From contig NZ_CP087598.1 in assembly GCF_020990385.1 (NCBI RefSeq), forward strand, positions 292,001-356,000: DNA of 64,000 nt. Direction: 5' to 3'. The position numbers and the translations under genes are program-made. The notes under the pieces are model-generated. The model did not search any database. It was given only the letters and a program-made list of their open reading frames with translations, and had not been told where the DNA came from. Shown here piece after piece: positions 18,472 to 26,731 of this stretch. The stretch is from Paracoccus sp. MA. GTDB lineage: Bacteria > Pseudomonadota > Alphaproteobacteria > Rhodobacterales > Rhodobacteraceae. Each line of letters begins with the position of its first letter. The first letter of the stretch is position 1.

Positions 18472-19116
18472 ATGCCTAAGGCTCTTCCGGTGACGCGCGG
18501 CCGAAAATTTTTGCAGGTGCTGGAAGGCGCCCGTACGATCTTTCTGCGCGATGGGTTCGAGGGGGCAAGCGTCGACGACATCGCCCGCGAGGCGGGGGTG
18601 TCCAAGGCGACGCTCTACAGCTATTTTCCCGACAAGCGCATCATGTTCATGGAGGTCTTCCGCAACGAGCTTGCGCGCGAGGCCGCCGATGCCAGCGCGC
18701 TGATCGAGGTCGACCTGCCGGTCGAGCAGGTGCTGCCCTTCATCGTGCAGATCATCTCGGCGCATATGATCTCGGAATTTGGGCTGCGCATCTTTCGGGT
18801 CAGCGTGGGCGAGGCCGAGCGTTTCCCCTCTCTGGCGCAGGAATATTACGAATCCGGGCCGGCGCTGCTGCGCCAGCAGCTCATCGGCTATCTCGACCGT
18901 TGCGTCCAGCGCGGCGAACTCAGCATCACGGACCTGGAGCTGGCGGCCGACCAGCTGATCGAGCTGGCGGGCGTGACCATCCACGACCGCGCCCTGTTCC
19001 TGGGACCGCAATCGGTGGACAAGGAGCTGCTGCGCAAGGTGAATCGCAGCGCGGTGGCCATGTTCCTGGCCTGCTATGGCAATGGTCGCAAATCGTTGAT
19101 CGAGGCTGCCGAATAG
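18472..19116 (+). CDS. TetR-family transcriptional regulator
   Basis: 214 residues. The N-terminal HTH covers about residues 12-60, with FLRDGFEGASVDDIAREAGVSKATLYSYFPDKRIMF, a classic TetR signature. The C-terminal ligand-binding domain resembles the AefR/YhfC group (segments EFGLRIFRVSVGEAERFPSLAQ, LARQLI-type helices). It is probably a repressor of a gene outside its immediate surroundings, as no efflux pump or enzyme gene adjoins it. The ATG at 18472 is preceded by GAGGGGG eleven bases upstream. Confidence 0.93.
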   Translation: MPKALPVTRGRKFLQVLEGARTIFLRDGFEGASVDDIAREAGVSKATLYSYFPDKRIMFMEVFRNELAREAADASALIEVDLPVEQVLPFIVQIISAHMISEFGLRIFRVSVGEAERFPSLAQEYYESGPALLRQQLIGYLDRCVQRGELSITDLELAADQLIELAGVTIHDRALFLGPQSVDKELLRKVNRSAVAMFLACYGNGRKSLIEAAE

Positions 19117-19229
19117 GTAGCCATGCTTTGATGCAACGCACCGGCGCTTCCTGCGGGGGGCCGCTTCTCATTCCCCTGCGGCCCGCTTATGATGCCGCGG
19201 CAGAAATTCTCTCACTGGATGATCGCCCG

Positions 19230-19568
19230 ATGACCCGAGCCCTGATCGCGCTTCTTGCCCTTGCCCCCCTGGCCGCCTGCGCGCCGGCCTATCAGTCCGC
19301 GCCCGAGCCGGTTGCCGCCGTGCAGCCCTTGCCGCCCGTCCCGGTGGCCGGCGTCAGCGGGCTGGAATCGCGCGAGCCCGATGCCTGCCATGCCAAGAAT
19401 TACGTTTCGGCCCTGGGCCAACCCGGCACGATCATCCCCAGCCTGGGCGTCACGCGCGAATATCGGGTCGTGGAATATCGCGGCATCGAGCCGCAGGAAT
19501 ACGACCCGCTGCGCATCGTGTTCCGCCTGGATGCGGCCGGCAACATCTACAACATCGACTGCGGCTGA
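19230..19568 (+). CDS. Peptidase inhibitor I78-like lipoprotein, first copy
   Basis: 112 residues. A lipoprotein signal peptide ends in LAPLAAC (Cys17 as lipidation site). The domain from about residue 50 (DACHAKNYVSALGQPGTIIPSLG, ending DPLRIVFRLDAAGNIYNIDCG) has the I78 elastase-inhibitor pattern: a paired Cys, an xxLGQP motif, and a final strand with RLD...G.I..I.CG. Such small inhibitors protect the cell envelope from host or foreign serine proteases. It is anchored at the membrane facing the periplasm. A second related gene begins four bases after its stop codon. Confidence 0.75.
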   Translation: MTRALIALLALAPLAACAPAYQSAPEPVAAVQPLPPVPVAGVSGLESREPDACHAKNYVSALGQPGTIIPSLGVTREYRVVEYRGIEPQEYDPLRIVFRLDAAGNIYNIDCG

Positions 19569-19571
19569 CGG

Positions 19572-19850
19572 ATGCGGCGTTTCCTGCTGCTCGTCCCGCT
19601 TTGCGCGCTTGCCGCCTGCGTCGAGGCCGAGCCTCCGGCGCAGGCCCCCGGGACCGAGTCCGACAGCTGCAACGCGGCATCCTTCCGCGGCCTGATCGGC
19701 CAGCCGCGCGGGGTCCTTGACAGGATGACGTTGCCCGCGGGCACGCGCGTCATTGGTCCGCGCGATGCGGTGACGATGGATTTCCGTGCAAGCCGGATGA
19801 ATTTCGAGATCGGCGAAGACGGCCGGATCGCCAAGATCGGCTGCTACTGA
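19572..19850 (+). CDS. Peptidase inhibitor I78-like lipoprotein, second copy
   Basis: 92 residues with a lipobox LCALAAC (Cys16) and a short linker. The I78-type domain follows (DSCNAASFRGLIGQPRGVLDRMTLPAG, RVIGPRDAVTMDFRASRMNFEIGEDGRIAKIGC). The pattern is closer to the published I78 consensus (LIGQP, IxP, T-D-F-RxxRxNxxxD..G.I..I.C) than in the first copy. The tandem arrangement suggests duplication followed by divergence. It would be a membrane-anchored protease inhibitor; the target protease is unknown. Confidence 0.78.
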   Translation: MRRFLLLVPLCALAACVEAEPPAQAPGTESDSCNAASFRGLIGQPRGVLDRMTLPAGTRVIGPRDAVTMDFRASRMNFEIGEDGRIAKIGCY

Positions 19851-20609
19851 ACCAGGCCCGGCGGCATTTTCGCCGGTCCGGGCGGCTGTATCCCCTTTGC
19901 CTCCGGCAATGCGCACCTTCAATCCTTCGTGGCGAAGTACGAGGACGGCGAGCGGCGGGTCGAGGTGGTGGAACTGGTCGAAATAGCTATAGCGATGGGA
20001 TCAGACCCCCGCGATATCGTTCAGATCGTGCGAGATGCGCCGAGGCCCGTGAACTGGAACTGCGGGCATGTTTTGGGGTCTCCATAAAAATCGCTGCCAT
20101 GATCGCCTGGGCCGTGGGGGTGCCGAGCGTCTTGGCCGCTGATTCCGCCCCCGTCATCGGGCTGGAGGACGTCCGGGAAGATCCCGCGAATATGCCGAGG
20201 CGTGCCGCTAAGGGCGATATTGATTCGATGTGTGGCGGGCGCCTCACGGCATCGCATCTGCGTATCTCGTGAGCGCCACCGTTCGTCCATAACGAAGCGA
20301 CCTGGGAGGGTGACTGTTGCAAACGGGCGAGAGCGGACTGATAATAGCGTAGAGAGCGGCGAATCCGTCGGCAATACATAATATGGCGATCGGCAGGATA
20401 TCGAGATCCTGGGCAAGATCGCGTTTGTTCTTCGGATTATGAAACGCGGTAGAGTTCGAGTTCCCGGTATCGCAATTCGCCACCTGCCCATTCGAATTGC
20501 CCGAATCCTAAGAAAGCACTTGTTTGCGGGTTGGAGCAGCTCTGCCCCCAAACGCTGGTAATACTCGTTTCTCGAATTTATTATCAGTCAATAGCCTGCG
20601 GCTGGAGGA
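19851..20609. other. Intergenic stretch before the CRISPR relic
   Basis: About 760 bases without a convincing gene. A stretch near 19860-20090 reads open as a possible gene tail on the plus strand (QSFVAKYEDGERRVEVVELVE). Around 20098 a short frame resembles a signal peptide (MIAWAVGVPSVLAADSA). Neither has a full gene structure. The part after 20300 is AT-richer than the window average. It may be debris from the same rearrangements that damaged the CRISPR locus. Confidence 0.35.
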
Positions 20610-21479
20610 ATGAAGATTTTGAAATACTATGCGCATACGGGTATTCGTGAGGATCGAAGCGATTGGCAATTGCTGGCCGACCATCTCGAGAATACGGCTG
20701 CTCTGGCTGCCGGTCGAGCTGCACCCCTCGGGTTGCCGGCGGCGGCGTATATGGCTGGCCTTTTCCATGACTTTGGCAAATATGACCCCGCCTTTGATCG
20801 TGTCCTGTCCGGCGAAAAATTGCTTGTGGATCATTCGACGGCTGGGGCTGCCCTGCTGCATGCCCGGACGCCTGCCGGTTTGCGGCCAATTTCTGAAGTG
20901 ATCGGCTATGCTATTCTGGGCCATCACGCCGGGTTGCCTGATCGCCATGGCGGCGACAGCAGTATGGAGCGCCGGCTTGAGACCTTCCGCGACCCGATCG
21001 CGCCGGAAATCTCGGCCGCGGCCAGCCCAGATTTTGGCCCGGTTGCCAGGGAACTGGCTAAGCTGATGCGCCCGGCATCTTGCGGCTTCGACCTGTCGGT
21101 CGCGGCGCGCATGGTGTTTTCCTGTCTGGTCGATGCCGATTTCCGCGATACCGAGTCCTTCTATGCCGGGCTGAACGGCACGCGGCCGGATCGCGACTGG
21201 CCGGCCCTGGCCGATCTGTTGCCGGAATGGAGAGACGCCTTCGGTGCGCATATGGCGGGGTTTCGCCAGAATGGCCGCATCAACCGCCTGCGCGCCGAGA
21301 TCCTGATCCATGTCCGGCAGGCTGCGGCGATGGCGCCGGGGCTTTTCACGCTGACCGTGCCCACCGGCGGCGGCAAGACGCTGGCTTCACTGGGCTTTGC
21401 GTTGGACCACGCGGCACGTCATGGGCATCGCAGGATTATCTTTGCGATCCCTTACGCGGGGGCGGGGATCGAAACCTGA
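20610..21479 (+). pseudogene. cas3: Type I-C CRISPR nuclease-helicase Cas3, truncated
   Basis: 289 codons. The N-terminal HD nuclease domain is complete: HLENTA, GLFHDFGKYDP, DHSTAGAALLHA and ILGHHAGLPD carry the metal-binding His and Asp residues. The helicase begins normally with Walker A (FTLTVPTGGGKTLASLGFALDHA, about residues 247-269) and HRRIIFAIPY. It then breaks off at Tyr284, where Cas3 normally continues TSIIEQ. The next codons (AGAGIET) are read from a CRISPR repeat, then a stop. Full-length Cas3 is about 700-800 residues, so all later helicase motifs are missing. An isolated HD nuclease could still fold, but the interference function is gone. Confidence 0.92.
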
Positions 21480-21620
21480 ACACGGACACGCTGCGCATGC
21501 GCTACAACCCGTCGCTCCCTTCGCGGGGGCGGGGATCGAAACATCGAGGAGTGCCTGCATTGGAAGCGCACCTTCCGCGTCGCCCCCTTCGGTCGAAAGG
21601 GGGCGCAAAGTGAACGAAAC
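21444..21620 (+). CRISPR. Relict type I-C CRISPR array, two spacers
   Basis: One full 32-nt repeat at 21511-21542 starts GTCGCTCCCTTCGC and ends GGGGATCGAAAC, the type I-C repeat form. A partial repeat at 21444-21475 shares its last 21 bases exactly; its 5' part is replaced by cas3 codons. A degenerate end copy at 21579-21620 begins GTCGCCCCCTTCG and ends GAAAC. The spacers are 35 nt (21476-21510) and 36 nt (21543-21578), typical of type I-C. No other cas gene is present. Confidence 0.88.
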
Positions 21621-21675
21621 TGTAAACGCCGGAATGAGGGGAAAGACCGGAACGGCACAAGCTCTTGAAAAGACT

Positions 21676-21749
21676 TGGAGGCGGGTACCGGAATCGAACC
21701 GGTCTTCACGGATTTGCAATCCGCTGCGTAACCTCTCCGCCAACCCGCC
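21676..21749 (-). tRNA. trnC: tRNA-Cys (GCA)
   Basis: 74 nt including an encoded CCA. The acceptor GGCGGGT pairs with ACCCGCC, the discriminator is T, and the anticodon GCA lies in ATTGCAAAT. The T-arm GGTTCGATTCC is standard. It lies 56 bases from the end of the CRISPR relic. Confidence 0.97.
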
Positions 21750-21855
21750 GGAGCCTCGCGTTTGCTAGGGTTTTCGCGGCGCGGGGTCAAGAGGGTTGTT
21801 GCGGGCCCGGCGCTTTCCGGCAGACGGCCGGACCGCCGCCATCCCCGTCGCTGGC

Positions 21856-23118
21856 TCAGCGATAGATATGGTCCCGCCGGAACGGATAGGCGGATTGCGC
21901 GCCGGGCAGGTCCGGGGTTGCCAGGCTCGGATCGGGGCGGATCAGCAGGATCTGGTAAAGCGCCACCCAGCCCTGCTCGAAGGCCAGCGCGCAGCCCGCC
22001 AGATACAGCCGATAGGCCTGCAGCACCTCGGAGGCGCGGTTCGGCGGCATCGAGCGCGCCAGAACCCGCTCGGCCTCGGGCAGCTGCGCTTCCAGCGCGT
22101 CGGACCAGGCCCAAAGCGTGCGCGCGTAATGCGGCCGCAGGTTTTCGGTATCGACCATTTCCAGCCCGGCCTGGGACATGCTGCGGATGGCCTGGCTGAC
22201 ATGGATCAGCTCGCCGCCCGGGAAGATGTATTTCTCGATGAAATCGCCCAGGCCGCCGCCGACCATGGCATCGTCCAGCCCCGAGGCGGCGATGCCGTGG
22301 TTCAGCGCCAGCCCGCCGGGGCGCAGCAGGCGGCGCAGGGTCTCGCAATAGGTGCCCATCCTGGCGCGGCCCACATGCTCGAACATCCCCACCGAGGCGA
22401 GCTTGTCGAAAGGCCGCCCCGGCTCGAGATCGCGATAGTCGCACAGCAGGATGCGAACCCGGTCGCCCAGGCCCTCCTCGGCGATGATGCGGCTGACATG
22501 GTCGAACTGGTTCTGCGACAGGGTGATGCCGGTGGCATCGACGCCGTAATGGCGCGCGGCATGCAGCAAAAGCCCGCCCCAGCCGGCGCCGATATCGACG
22601 AAACGCTCGCCCGGGCGCAGGTCCAGCTTGCGGCAGATCAGGTCCAGCTTGGCCTCTTGCGCCTGCGCCAGCGTCATCTGCGGCTCGGCGAAATAGGCGC
22701 AGGAATAGACCCGGCGCGGATCGAGCCAGAGCGCGTAGAACTCGTCCGAGACGTCGTAATGCGCGCGGATCTGCCTTGCGTCGCGGCCGCGGCTGTGGCG
22801 CAGCACCGAAAGCAGGTGATTGGACAGCCGCTGCCAGGGCTTCGGTGTGACCGGCTGGCCGTCCTGGGGCACCAGCGCCGCGACGATCCGCATCAGGTCG
22901 CGCATCGAGCCCTCGATCCGGGCGCGGCCGCGGACGATCTCGTCGCCCAGCCGCCCCAGCCGGGCCGAGGCCAGCGGTGCCAGCGCGGCCATGTCCTTGA
23001 AGGTGATGGTGACCCGCGCGTCGGGCGGGCCCAGCCGCCGCCCCGAGGGCAGGTGCACCGCCAAGGGGACCGAGAGCTGTTGCAGTTTCCGTTCGATCAG
23101 AGCTTCCAGAGCCGGCAT
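21856..23118 (-). CDS. cfa: Cyclopropane-fatty-acyl-phospholipid synthase
   Basis: 420 residues. The SAM-binding motif is FVDIGAGWGGLLLHAARHYG, followed by GITLSQNQ. The family blocks HYDVSDEFYALWLD, YSCAYF and KLASVGMFEHVG are present, as is a C-terminal YIFPGGELIHVSQ. The enzyme transfers a methylene group from SAM to the double bond of unsaturated acyl chains in membrane phospholipids, typically on entry into stationary phase or acid stress. The start at 23118 has AGGTGATC; the open frame upstream of it includes non-coding DNA. Length is close to the roughly 400 expected. Confidence 0.95.
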   Translation of the reverse strand: MPALEALIERKLQQLSVPLAVHLPSGRRLGPPDARVTITFKDMAALAPLASARLGRLGDEIVRGRARIEGSMRDLMRIVAALVPQDGQPVTPKPWQRLSNHLLSVLRHSRGRDARQIRAHYDVSDEFYALWLDPRRVYSCAYFAEPQMTLAQAQEAKLDLICRKLDLRPGERFVDIGAGWGGLLLHAARHYGVDATGITLSQNQFDHVSRIIAEEGLGDRVRILLCDYRDLEPGRPFDKLASVGMFEHVGRARMGTYCETLRRLLRPGGLALNHGIAASGLDDAMVGGGLGDFIEKYIFPGGELIHVSQAIRSMSQAGLEMVDTENLRPHYARTLWAWSDALEAQLPEAERVLARSMPPNRASEVLQAYRLYLAGCALAFEQGWVALYQILLIRPDPSLATPDLPGAQSAYPFRRDHIYR

Positions 23119-23315
23119 GATCACCTCACGCTTGACTGGCCGCGATTCGGGGGATTGTGGTTGCGAGGCGCGGCAGCTTGTTCCTGACGGCTGTCCCGGA
23201 TGTGGCAGCCGGGGCAACTCCGGTGCCATACTAGCGCCGATTCGCCGAAAATGGCCAGAGCCCGGGTGACAGGTCTGCCGCAGGTTGATCCTGCTGCGCG
23301 GAAACGGGTGCCGGA

Positions 23316-23342
23316 AAAGCAAAAAGCGGCCCGAAAGGCCGC
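23316..23342 (-). terminator. Terminator downstream of tRNA-Gly
   Basis: On the minus strand, GCGGCC-TTTCG-GGCCGC is followed by TTTTTGCTTTT. It lies 28 bases past the 3' end of the tRNA. Confidence 0.88.
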
Positions 23343-23369
23343 CTCTTCGCCGATCCCGAAGGAAGAATT

Positions 23370-23444
23370 TGGAGCGGGCGATGAGATTCGAACTCACGAC
23401 CCTTACCTTGGCAAGGTAATGCTCTACCCCTGAGCTACGCCCGC
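23370..23444 (-). tRNA. trnG: tRNA-Gly (GCC)
   Basis: 75 nt including encoded CCA. The acceptor GCGGGCG pairs with CGCCCGC, the anticodon GCC lies in CTTGCCAAG, and the T-arm GAGTTCGAATCTC is standard. Confidence 0.97.
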
Positions 23445-23641
23445 GCTCCGTTCCGATGACGCTTCGCCTTCGGTGAGGCGTCATTTATGGGAGCGCGCCG
23501 GGGGGTGCAAGGGGAAAAATCGCGCGGCCGGGAAAATTTTCGCGCCATGCTCCGGGCCGGCGCGAAAGCCCTCCGCAACGGGCGCGGCGGGCTTGACCGG
23601 AGGCCCGGCTTGCCGAAACCTGCCGGCCAGAGGGGACGCCG

Positions 23642-24262
23642 ATGAAACCATCCGACCAGCTTTCCGAATTCGTCCGCCGGGCCATGGCGCAAGGCGGCGA
23701 CCGCGACGGCATCGCCCGGGCGCTGGCCCATGCCGGCTGGTCCGCGCCCGAGATCGACGAGGCGCTGGAGGGCTGGGAAACCGCCCCCGGCCTGCCGCCG
23801 GTGCCGCGCCCGCGCCCCTATGCCTCGGCGCAGGAGGCGCTGCTTTACGGGCTCCTGTTCCTGTCGCTGGGCATGATCGGCTGGCATGTCTGCGAGCTGG
23901 GCATGGCGCTGATCGACCGGCTGATTCCCGATCCGGCCGACCGGCCCTATTACGGCCCCGGCAGCTCGGTGCGCTGGTCCATCGCCTCGCTGATCGCCTT
24001 CGTGCCGCTGTTCCTGGCGCTCAACCGCCGGGTGGCGCGGATCAGCCAGGGCGATGCCGGGCGGCGGCGGTCGCTGGTGCGCAAATGGTTCGCCTCGCTG
24101 ACGCTGCTGGTCGCCTCGCTGGTGTTCCTGGCGGACGGGATCTCGGTGATCTATGCCTTGCTGAACGGCGACCTGACCGCGCGTTTCGCCGCCAAGGCCG
24201 CGCTGGTGGCCGGAGTCGCGGGGCTGGTCTTCGCCTATTACCGGGACGAGCTGAATGATTAA
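23642..24262 (+). CDS. DUF5671-like membrane protein
   Basis: 206 residues. The cytoplasmic N-terminus (about residues 1-47, FVRRAMAQGGDRDGIARALAHAGWSAPEIDEAL) is a UBA-like helical module. It is followed by four membrane helices at about 65-90, 115-130, 150-175 and 182-200. This layout fits the DUF5671 group, whose function is unknown. The last eight bases overlap the next gene, which suggests a two-gene unit. Confidence 0.7.
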   Translation: MKPSDQLSEFVRRAMAQGGDRDGIARALAHAGWSAPEIDEALEGWETAPGLPPVPRPRPYASAQEALLYGLLFLSLGMIGWHVCELGMALIDRLIPDPADRPYYGPGSSVRWSIASLIAFVPLFLALNRRVARISQGDAGRRRSLVRKWFASLTLLVASLVFLADGISVIYALLNGDLTARFAAKAALVAGVAGLVFAYYRDELND

Positions 24263-24689
24263 GGGCTGGGCCGCCTTTGCCATTGCGCTGCTGGCCGCCG
24301 TCGCGGTCATCGCCGGGCTGGCGCTGACCGGCGGCCCCGGCCAGGCCCGCAAGGAGCGCCGCGACCGCGAGCGGGAAAGCGACCTTTCGGCGCTGGCCCG
24401 GCTGGTGGTCTGTCTGGCGCGCGAGAACGGCGACCGTCTGCCCGCGGCGCTGGCGATCACGCCGCAATGCGACTGGCAGGTGCGGCTGGCCGATCCCTTT
24501 ACCGGCGACGCCTATCGCTACGAGGTGACGGGGCCGCGCAGCTATCGGCTTTGCGCCGGGTTCGAGCTGCCGCCGCGACGCCCCTCCGGACCGGCGGCGC
24601 GCGACGCGACGGGCTGCAGCGCCCGCAGCTTCATTCCCGCCGGGCCGCAGCGGCCGGGGGCGGCGGCGGCGATTCCCTATCGCGACTAG
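24255..24689 (+). CDS. Hypothetical membrane-anchored protein (144 aa)
   Basis: 144 residues with one N-terminal helix (FAIALLAAVAVIAGLALTG, about 7-25) and a periplasmic part. The latter contains three cysteines and the segment DPFTGDAYRYEVTGPRSYRLCAGFE, which resembles the pilin-like or YxYxxxG strand patterns of secreted peptides. No family recognised. It starts inside the preceding DUF5671-like gene and probably works with it. Confidence 0.6.
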   Translation: MIKGWAAFAIALLAAVAVIAGLALTGGPGQARKERRDRERESDLSALARLVVCLARENGDRLPAALAITPQCDWQVRLADPFTGDAYRYEVTGPRSYRLCAGFELPPRRPSGPAARDATGCSARSFIPAGPQRPGAAAAIPYRD

Positions 24690-25141
24690 GCCAGGGGCTT
24701 TTCCATATAGATGCGGTGCAGCCCGGCCTCGGTCACGCGGCGGGTTTCGGCATAGCCGAGCCGGGCATAGAGCGCCTGATTCTCGACCATGGCCACATGG
24801 GTATAAAGCCGCAGCCGGGGCAGGCCCGCCGCGCGGGCGCGCTTTTCCGCGAAATCCATCAGCCGCCGGCCAAGCCCCAGCCCCTGCGCCCGGGGTGAAA
24901 CCGCCACGTTCTCGACCAGCAGCGCATCGGCCTGCGGGATCAGCACGATCAGGCCCAGCACCGCGCCGTCCCGTTCCAGCAGATGCGTCCGGCCGGCGGC
25001 GATGCGCGCGGCATGGTCGTCCAGCATCGGCCCCGGCTTGCGGCCGATGCGGGGCACGTAATGCGCATAGGCGCTGTTCACCAGCGCCTCGATTCCGGCC
25101 AGATCGCCGGCCGTGGCAAGGCGCATGTCGTCGTTGTCCAT
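24686..25141 (-). CDS. GNAT-family N-acetyltransferase
   Basis: 151 residues, one GNAT domain. The acetyl-CoA loop is VSPRAQGLGLGRRLMDFAEKRA (about residues 82-103), followed by LRLYTHVAMVENQALYARLGY, the typical late GNAT segment. Cytoplasmic; substrate unknown. It overlaps the convergent plus-strand gene by four bases. It lies just downstream of the siderophore condensation gene on the same strand but has no clear link to it. Confidence 0.88.
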   Translation of the reverse strand: MDNDDMRLATAGDLAGIEALVNSAYAHYVPRIGRKPGPMLDDHAARIAAGRTHLLERDGAVLGLIVLIPQADALLVENVAVSPRAQGLGLGRRLMDFAEKRARAAGLPRLRLYTHVAMVENQALYARLGYAETRRVTEAGLHRIYMEKPLA

Positions 25142-25198
25142 CCCGTGCCCTCCTGCCTGGGCAGTCTGCGCCGGGGCGGGCGGGCCGGCAAGGGCGCG

Positions 25199-26548
25199 TC
25201 AGCCGGGCAGTTCGTCCAGCGGCCGCGCCAGGTTTTCCGGCGCCAGCGCCGCGGAAAGGAAGCGCGGCAGGCCCCCGGCCAGCCGGGCGAAATCCCCGGG
25301 CGGGGTCAGGGTCGGATCGGCCTCGACCAGCAGCTCCAGCCCCCGCGCCTCGCCATCGCCGCGGATGGTGATGTTGAACCCGTCGCCCGGCCCGTTCGAC
25401 AGCACGTGCCGCGCGGTGTCGCAGCCGGCGAAGCGCGCCTCGTCAAAGGGCAGCACGTTGATCAGCGGCGAGAAGAAGAAGCGGCTGCGCGGTTCCATGC
25501 CGTAATCCTCGGCGATCTGCTCGATGCGATAGCGGCCATGGCGGCGCAGCTTGCGCAGCCGCGCGCCCAGCCGGGCCAGCGCCTCGGCCAGCGGTTCGCC
25601 CGGATGCAGCGTCACGTCCAGCGGCAGGATGTTCACCACCAGCGCCGGGACCGAGACGGCGACGCTGCCCATGCGGCTCATATAGGGCAGCCAGACCGGC
25701 ATGGCGATGCGGCCCTGCGCATCGCGCTTGTACGCGGCCGAGCCGTCGCGCAGGCGCAGCGCCGCCCAGGCCGAGCAGAGCACCGTCAAGAGGTCCGGCC
25801 AGCCCATGCCGACCGCCTGCGCCTGCCGCATCAGCGCCTCGCGCAGGGCCGAGAGGTCATGCGCGGCCGACAGCGCCTCGGCGGGATAGTCCTCGGAGCC
25901 CTTGCGCAGCACCCGCGGGTGCGGCTCGGCTTCCAGCACCGCGGCCCAGTGCCGGCCGTCGGCGGCGTGGCGCGGGCTGGCGCGATAGTCGGTTTCCTCG
26001 TTCAGATAGTCGGCCAGCGGGCGCAGCGGCTGGCCGGGATCGGCGCCCTGGACCAGCGCGGCGTAAAGCTGGGCGCAGCGGCGCTCGATCAGGCCCATGG
26101 CATAGCCGTCCAGCGCGATGTGATGGCCGCGGTTGAACCAGAGGTAATGCCCGTTGGCCAGCCGGATCAGCCATTGCGCCGCGATGGGTTGCGCCAGCAG
26201 GTCCAGCGCCGCATCGACATCGGCCTGCATCAGCGCGAAGGCGTGGTCGCGCGCATCGGCGCGGTCCGACAGGTCGATGCGGCGCAGCGCGGGCCGCCGC
26301 GCCGGATCGACCCGCTGCACCGGCTGGCCGTCGGCGTTGGTGCGGAAGCGCAACGCCATGATGTCGGTCTCGGCGATGGTGGCCTCGATGGCGCGGGCCA
26401 GCGCCTCGGGCTCGGCGACCCCGCGCAGTTCCATGGCATGGGCGACGGTCGAGACCGCCTCGCCGGGGTGAAAGCGGAACTCTTCCCAGAAATCCAGCTG
26501 GGCCAGCGTCAGGGGCATCCACAACCCCGCGGCCTGATGATGCGTCAT
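25199..26548 (-). CDS. Stand-alone NRPS condensation enzyme (VibH-like amide synthase)
   Basis: 449 residues consisting of one condensation domain only. The catalytic motif HHIALDG is at about residues 142-148. The N-terminus PLTLAQLDFWEEFRF and the late blocks (MGSVAVSVPALVVNILPL) match the family. No adenylation or carrier domain is attached, as in VibH, which joins DHB from an aryl carrier protein to a free polyamine. With the DHB genes alongside, the likely product is a DHB-polyamine amide, the core of parabactin-type siderophores. The start at 26548 was preferred because upstream codons look non-coding and the family begins here. Confidence 0.88.
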   Translation of the reverse strand: MTHHQAAGLWMPLTLAQLDFWEEFRFHPGEAVSTVAHAMELRGVAEPEALARAIEATIAETDIMALRFRTNADGQPVQRVDPARRPALRRIDLSDRADARDHAFALMQADVDAALDLLAQPIAAQWLIRLANGHYLWFNRGHHIALDGYAMGLIERRCAQLYAALVQGADPGQPLRPLADYLNEETDYRASPRHAADGRHWAAVLEAEPHPRVLRKGSEDYPAEALSAAHDLSALREALMRQAQAVGMGWPDLLTVLCSAWAALRLRDGSAAYKRDAQGRIAMPVWLPYMSRMGSVAVSVPALVVNILPLDVTLHPGEPLAEALARLGARLRKLRRHGRYRIEQIAEDYGMEPRSRFFFSPLINVLPFDEARFAGCDTARHVLSNGPGDGFNITIRGDGEARGLELLVEADPTLTPPGDFARLAGGLPRFLSAALAPENLARPLDELPG

Positions 26549-26731
26549 GAAATCCCGTCCCTGTCCCAAGGCTTGACGATGCGAAGCGAGAGAGGGCTGG
26601 CTGGGAAACGCCGGGAAGGCGCGGCTGGCTTGCTTCGAGAGAGAAAGCGAGATAAAAATACTCAACTATTAACGCCCGTCAAGGTGCCGCAGGTGCCCTG
26701 AGCGGGGCTTTGCCGTCGATAAGGTATTCGC
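26549..26731. promoter_or_regulatory. Divergent siderophore promoter region
   Basis: 183 bases between the condensation gene (minus) and the DHB-AMP ligase gene (plus). An AT-rich run at 26651-26672 stands out in this GC-rich locus and is a candidate binding site for an iron regulator such as Fur or RirA. The site was not matched to a consensus. Confidence 0.4.

Noticed and set aside
20021..20551. Minus-strand 176-codon frame before cas3
   Set aside because: No domain or ribosome binding site; it crosses a region that looks like debris of several origins.
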